Shown here: positions 15,407 to 16,887 of the stretch, piece by piece
How positions within the stretch are numbered: position 1 is the stretch's first letter
Layout: each line of letters starts with the position of its first letter
NCBI GenBank assembly: GCA_964445715.1
Contig: CAYULJ010000023.1
Coordinates: forward strand, 1 to 16,887
Reading direction: 5' to 3'
DNA length: 16,887 nucleotides
DNA from: CAYPYS01 sp964445715
GTDB taxonomy: Bacteria > Omnitrophota > Gorgyraeia > Gorgyraeales > Gorgyraeaceae
Notes under the pieces: model-generated
What the model saw: the letters and a program-made list of their open reading frames with translations, nothing else
What the model was told of the DNA's origin: nothing
Database searches by the model: none
Position numbers and translations under genes: made by a program

Positions 15407-16887
15407 TCCTCGTCCTTCTATAGCATCGATTCTGGTTTCGTCTTCGATTAAGTCAATCTGGATAAGGCCTTTGATTACATACTTACGTTCTGCTATTTCA
15501 TGATGGAGATGGCGCCTGAGTTCCTCAGGGTTATCGAGACGCCTGACATCAAGATAGTACTGGTGACGTTTGACACCATAGTGAGAGCCATAGCAATTCT
15601 GCGGAGAGAAAATACCTGCCCCTTTGGCAATCTTCCTAATGGCTTCATCATAACCTTCCATAAATAAAATAGTACCATTTCTTGCGAGGAATTCTTGTTC
15701 CTCATCACTCAAACCTCTTATGACCCGATTTAGGTTCTCAAGCCGGGCCTGAGTTAATGTCACTTGACCTGGTTGCTGCGTGTCATCATCAAGCGCCAAA
15801 TCAGTAGTCGCAACTCCTCCTTCAGTTGAATAACTCACTGCGGCAAACTTACCACTTTCAATAGCCTCTTGGATAGTTGAGCTATAAATAGTATTATCAA
15901 GTCCTGAGTAACCACGACCCTTGTCAGGTCGTTCTGTAGCTGTAACTTCACTGAGACGAGACACTGTCTCTGCCAAACGCCATCTCTTCCCATTCCATAA
16001 ATATGTTTTATTTTCTTCGGCAAATTCAAGGAGGGTCCCAGCCGGAGCCTTAAAATCCCGCGTAAGTCTGTCTGCTGAGCCAGTAAAAATACCTTTAAAT
16101 ATCTCTTCTCCCTCAGGAGTTGTAACCTCAATCATAGCATGAGTAAACCAAAGAGCGCTTACGATGGGTCGCGCCCTTCCTAATGAAATCATGCGGCGCA
16201 GGAAAGAAGGATTTTTGATCAGCTCTAAAACCTTTGGTAGAGGGTTACGTTTGTTCTCAATGGCACGATCTAAAGCAAAATCTAACCGCTGAATTCGTTC
16301 TTCGAGAATTGCTATGGCTTTAGGTAGATCCTCGCGTGAGATCCATGCCGTAGTGACATGCCCTATCTCTTTGCGAGGCAAAAGCGTGCCAGTAGAATAT
16401 ACAAGGCTGATCCACATTAATAAACGATCCAAGAAGTTATCCCAAGAACTGCCTGTTGGTGTTTCAAATAAAAATCCAGCAGCGCTCAGGGCATCATGCG
16501 ATGTCTTATCTGCGATCATGCGATCAAAAAGATGTGACTGCATTTTGAAGTAACCGACGCCATTGAAGAACTGTTCGTCATCCCTAACACGCCTGGTCAA
16601 CTCTAACAAGTCGTTTAATGCTGCTCGTCCAAAACGTATATCTCTATATCTGCTGGATTCTCCAGGCAGGGCGCGCTGAAGATTCATTCGATTGGAAAGA
16701 TGCAGTTCTGCGATAGGCGTGCCATCGCTTATAACGACACTTCCTGGAAATGTTAAACTGCCCAATGACTTAGTAGGATAAGCAAAGAGGAACTCGCCTA
16801 CGGAAACTCTATTGTACAAAGTGAGAGACCCTATTATTAATACATATATAGATATCGGCACCATTGCAGAAAAACCTGCATTTTCTA
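15407..16887 (-). CDS. Giant multidomain protein, 5' part (partial at both ends) with YkoP-like domain
   Basis: Residues are numbered from the ATG at 16864. The frame is open for 7 more codons to the window edge, with no stop and no ribosome-binding site before that ATG, so the real start may lie outside. One hydrophobic segment (about 4-17) is followed by a region (about 35-180) resembling the YkoP-like domain of Firmicutes: DGTPIAELHLSNRM (48-60) and a Tyr-x-x-G ... Leu-Pro-Arg ... WISR (156-177) ending. Its function is unknown in known families. A beta-rich, uncharacterised part (about 240-300) follows. The C-terminal part (about 370-470) holds HLHHEIAERKYV, an HExxE helix (His455, Glu456, Glu459) like the metalloprotease-like helices in the downstream part. 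It ends at the N gap and most likely continues into the 2761-15396 coding region. Confidence 0.8.

Overview
The window reads as a piece of an uncultured, AT-leaning bacterial genome. The style fits Candidatus Omnitrophota (former OP3) or a similar lineage: one enormous multidomain ORF, GspK-type pseudopilins with DxDxDG loops, and small metabolic genes between palindromic repeats. That placement is inference, because no marker gene is present. All supported genes lie on the minus strand, so transcription runs from high to low coordinates.

Right part (2761-16887). More than 80% of the window is one very long coding region, interrupted only by a 10-N assembly gap at 15397-15406. The reading frame is open up to the gap on both sides and open to the right edge of the window. 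The 493-residue and 4199-residue ORFs are therefore most likely two pieces of one gene of more than 4700 codons whose true start lies outside the window. Recognisable domains in protein order are: a YkoP-like domain, an HExxE helix, a cyclic-nucleotide-binding fold, an endonuclease IV/xylose-isomerase-like TIM barrel, an HELRH helix, a GGDEF-like domain with GGDEQ, a second degenerate GGDEF-like segment, a complete DHH-DHHA1 phosphoesterase, an HEMVH metalloprotease-like domain, a transglutaminase-like Cys-His-Asp domain, TPRs, about three membrane segments, Lys-rich and Pro-rich linkers, a complete UPF1/DNA2-like SF1 helicase, a decayed metalloprotease-like helix, and a HAD-like C-terminus. 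I do not recognise a described protein with this architecture.

Left part (1-2760). This holds three ordinary genes, each apparently its own transcription unit: gpmA (2,3-bisphosphoglycerate-dependent phosphoglycerate mutase), a small CmpX/MscS-superfamily membrane protein, and a GspK-like pseudopilin that stops early near the window edge. A terminator follows the giant gene and a good promoter for gpmA follows directly. A 41-bp palindrome overlaps the gpmA stop. A near-consensus promoter with an internal dyad drives the channel gene, which ends in a clean intrinsic terminator. A REP-like 29-bp inverted repeat with decayed tandem copies separates it from the pseudopilin gene.

The three small genes show no obvious link to the giant gene. 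No tRNA, rRNA, CRISPR array or transposase gene was seen. No gene-free stretch exceeds 300 bases.
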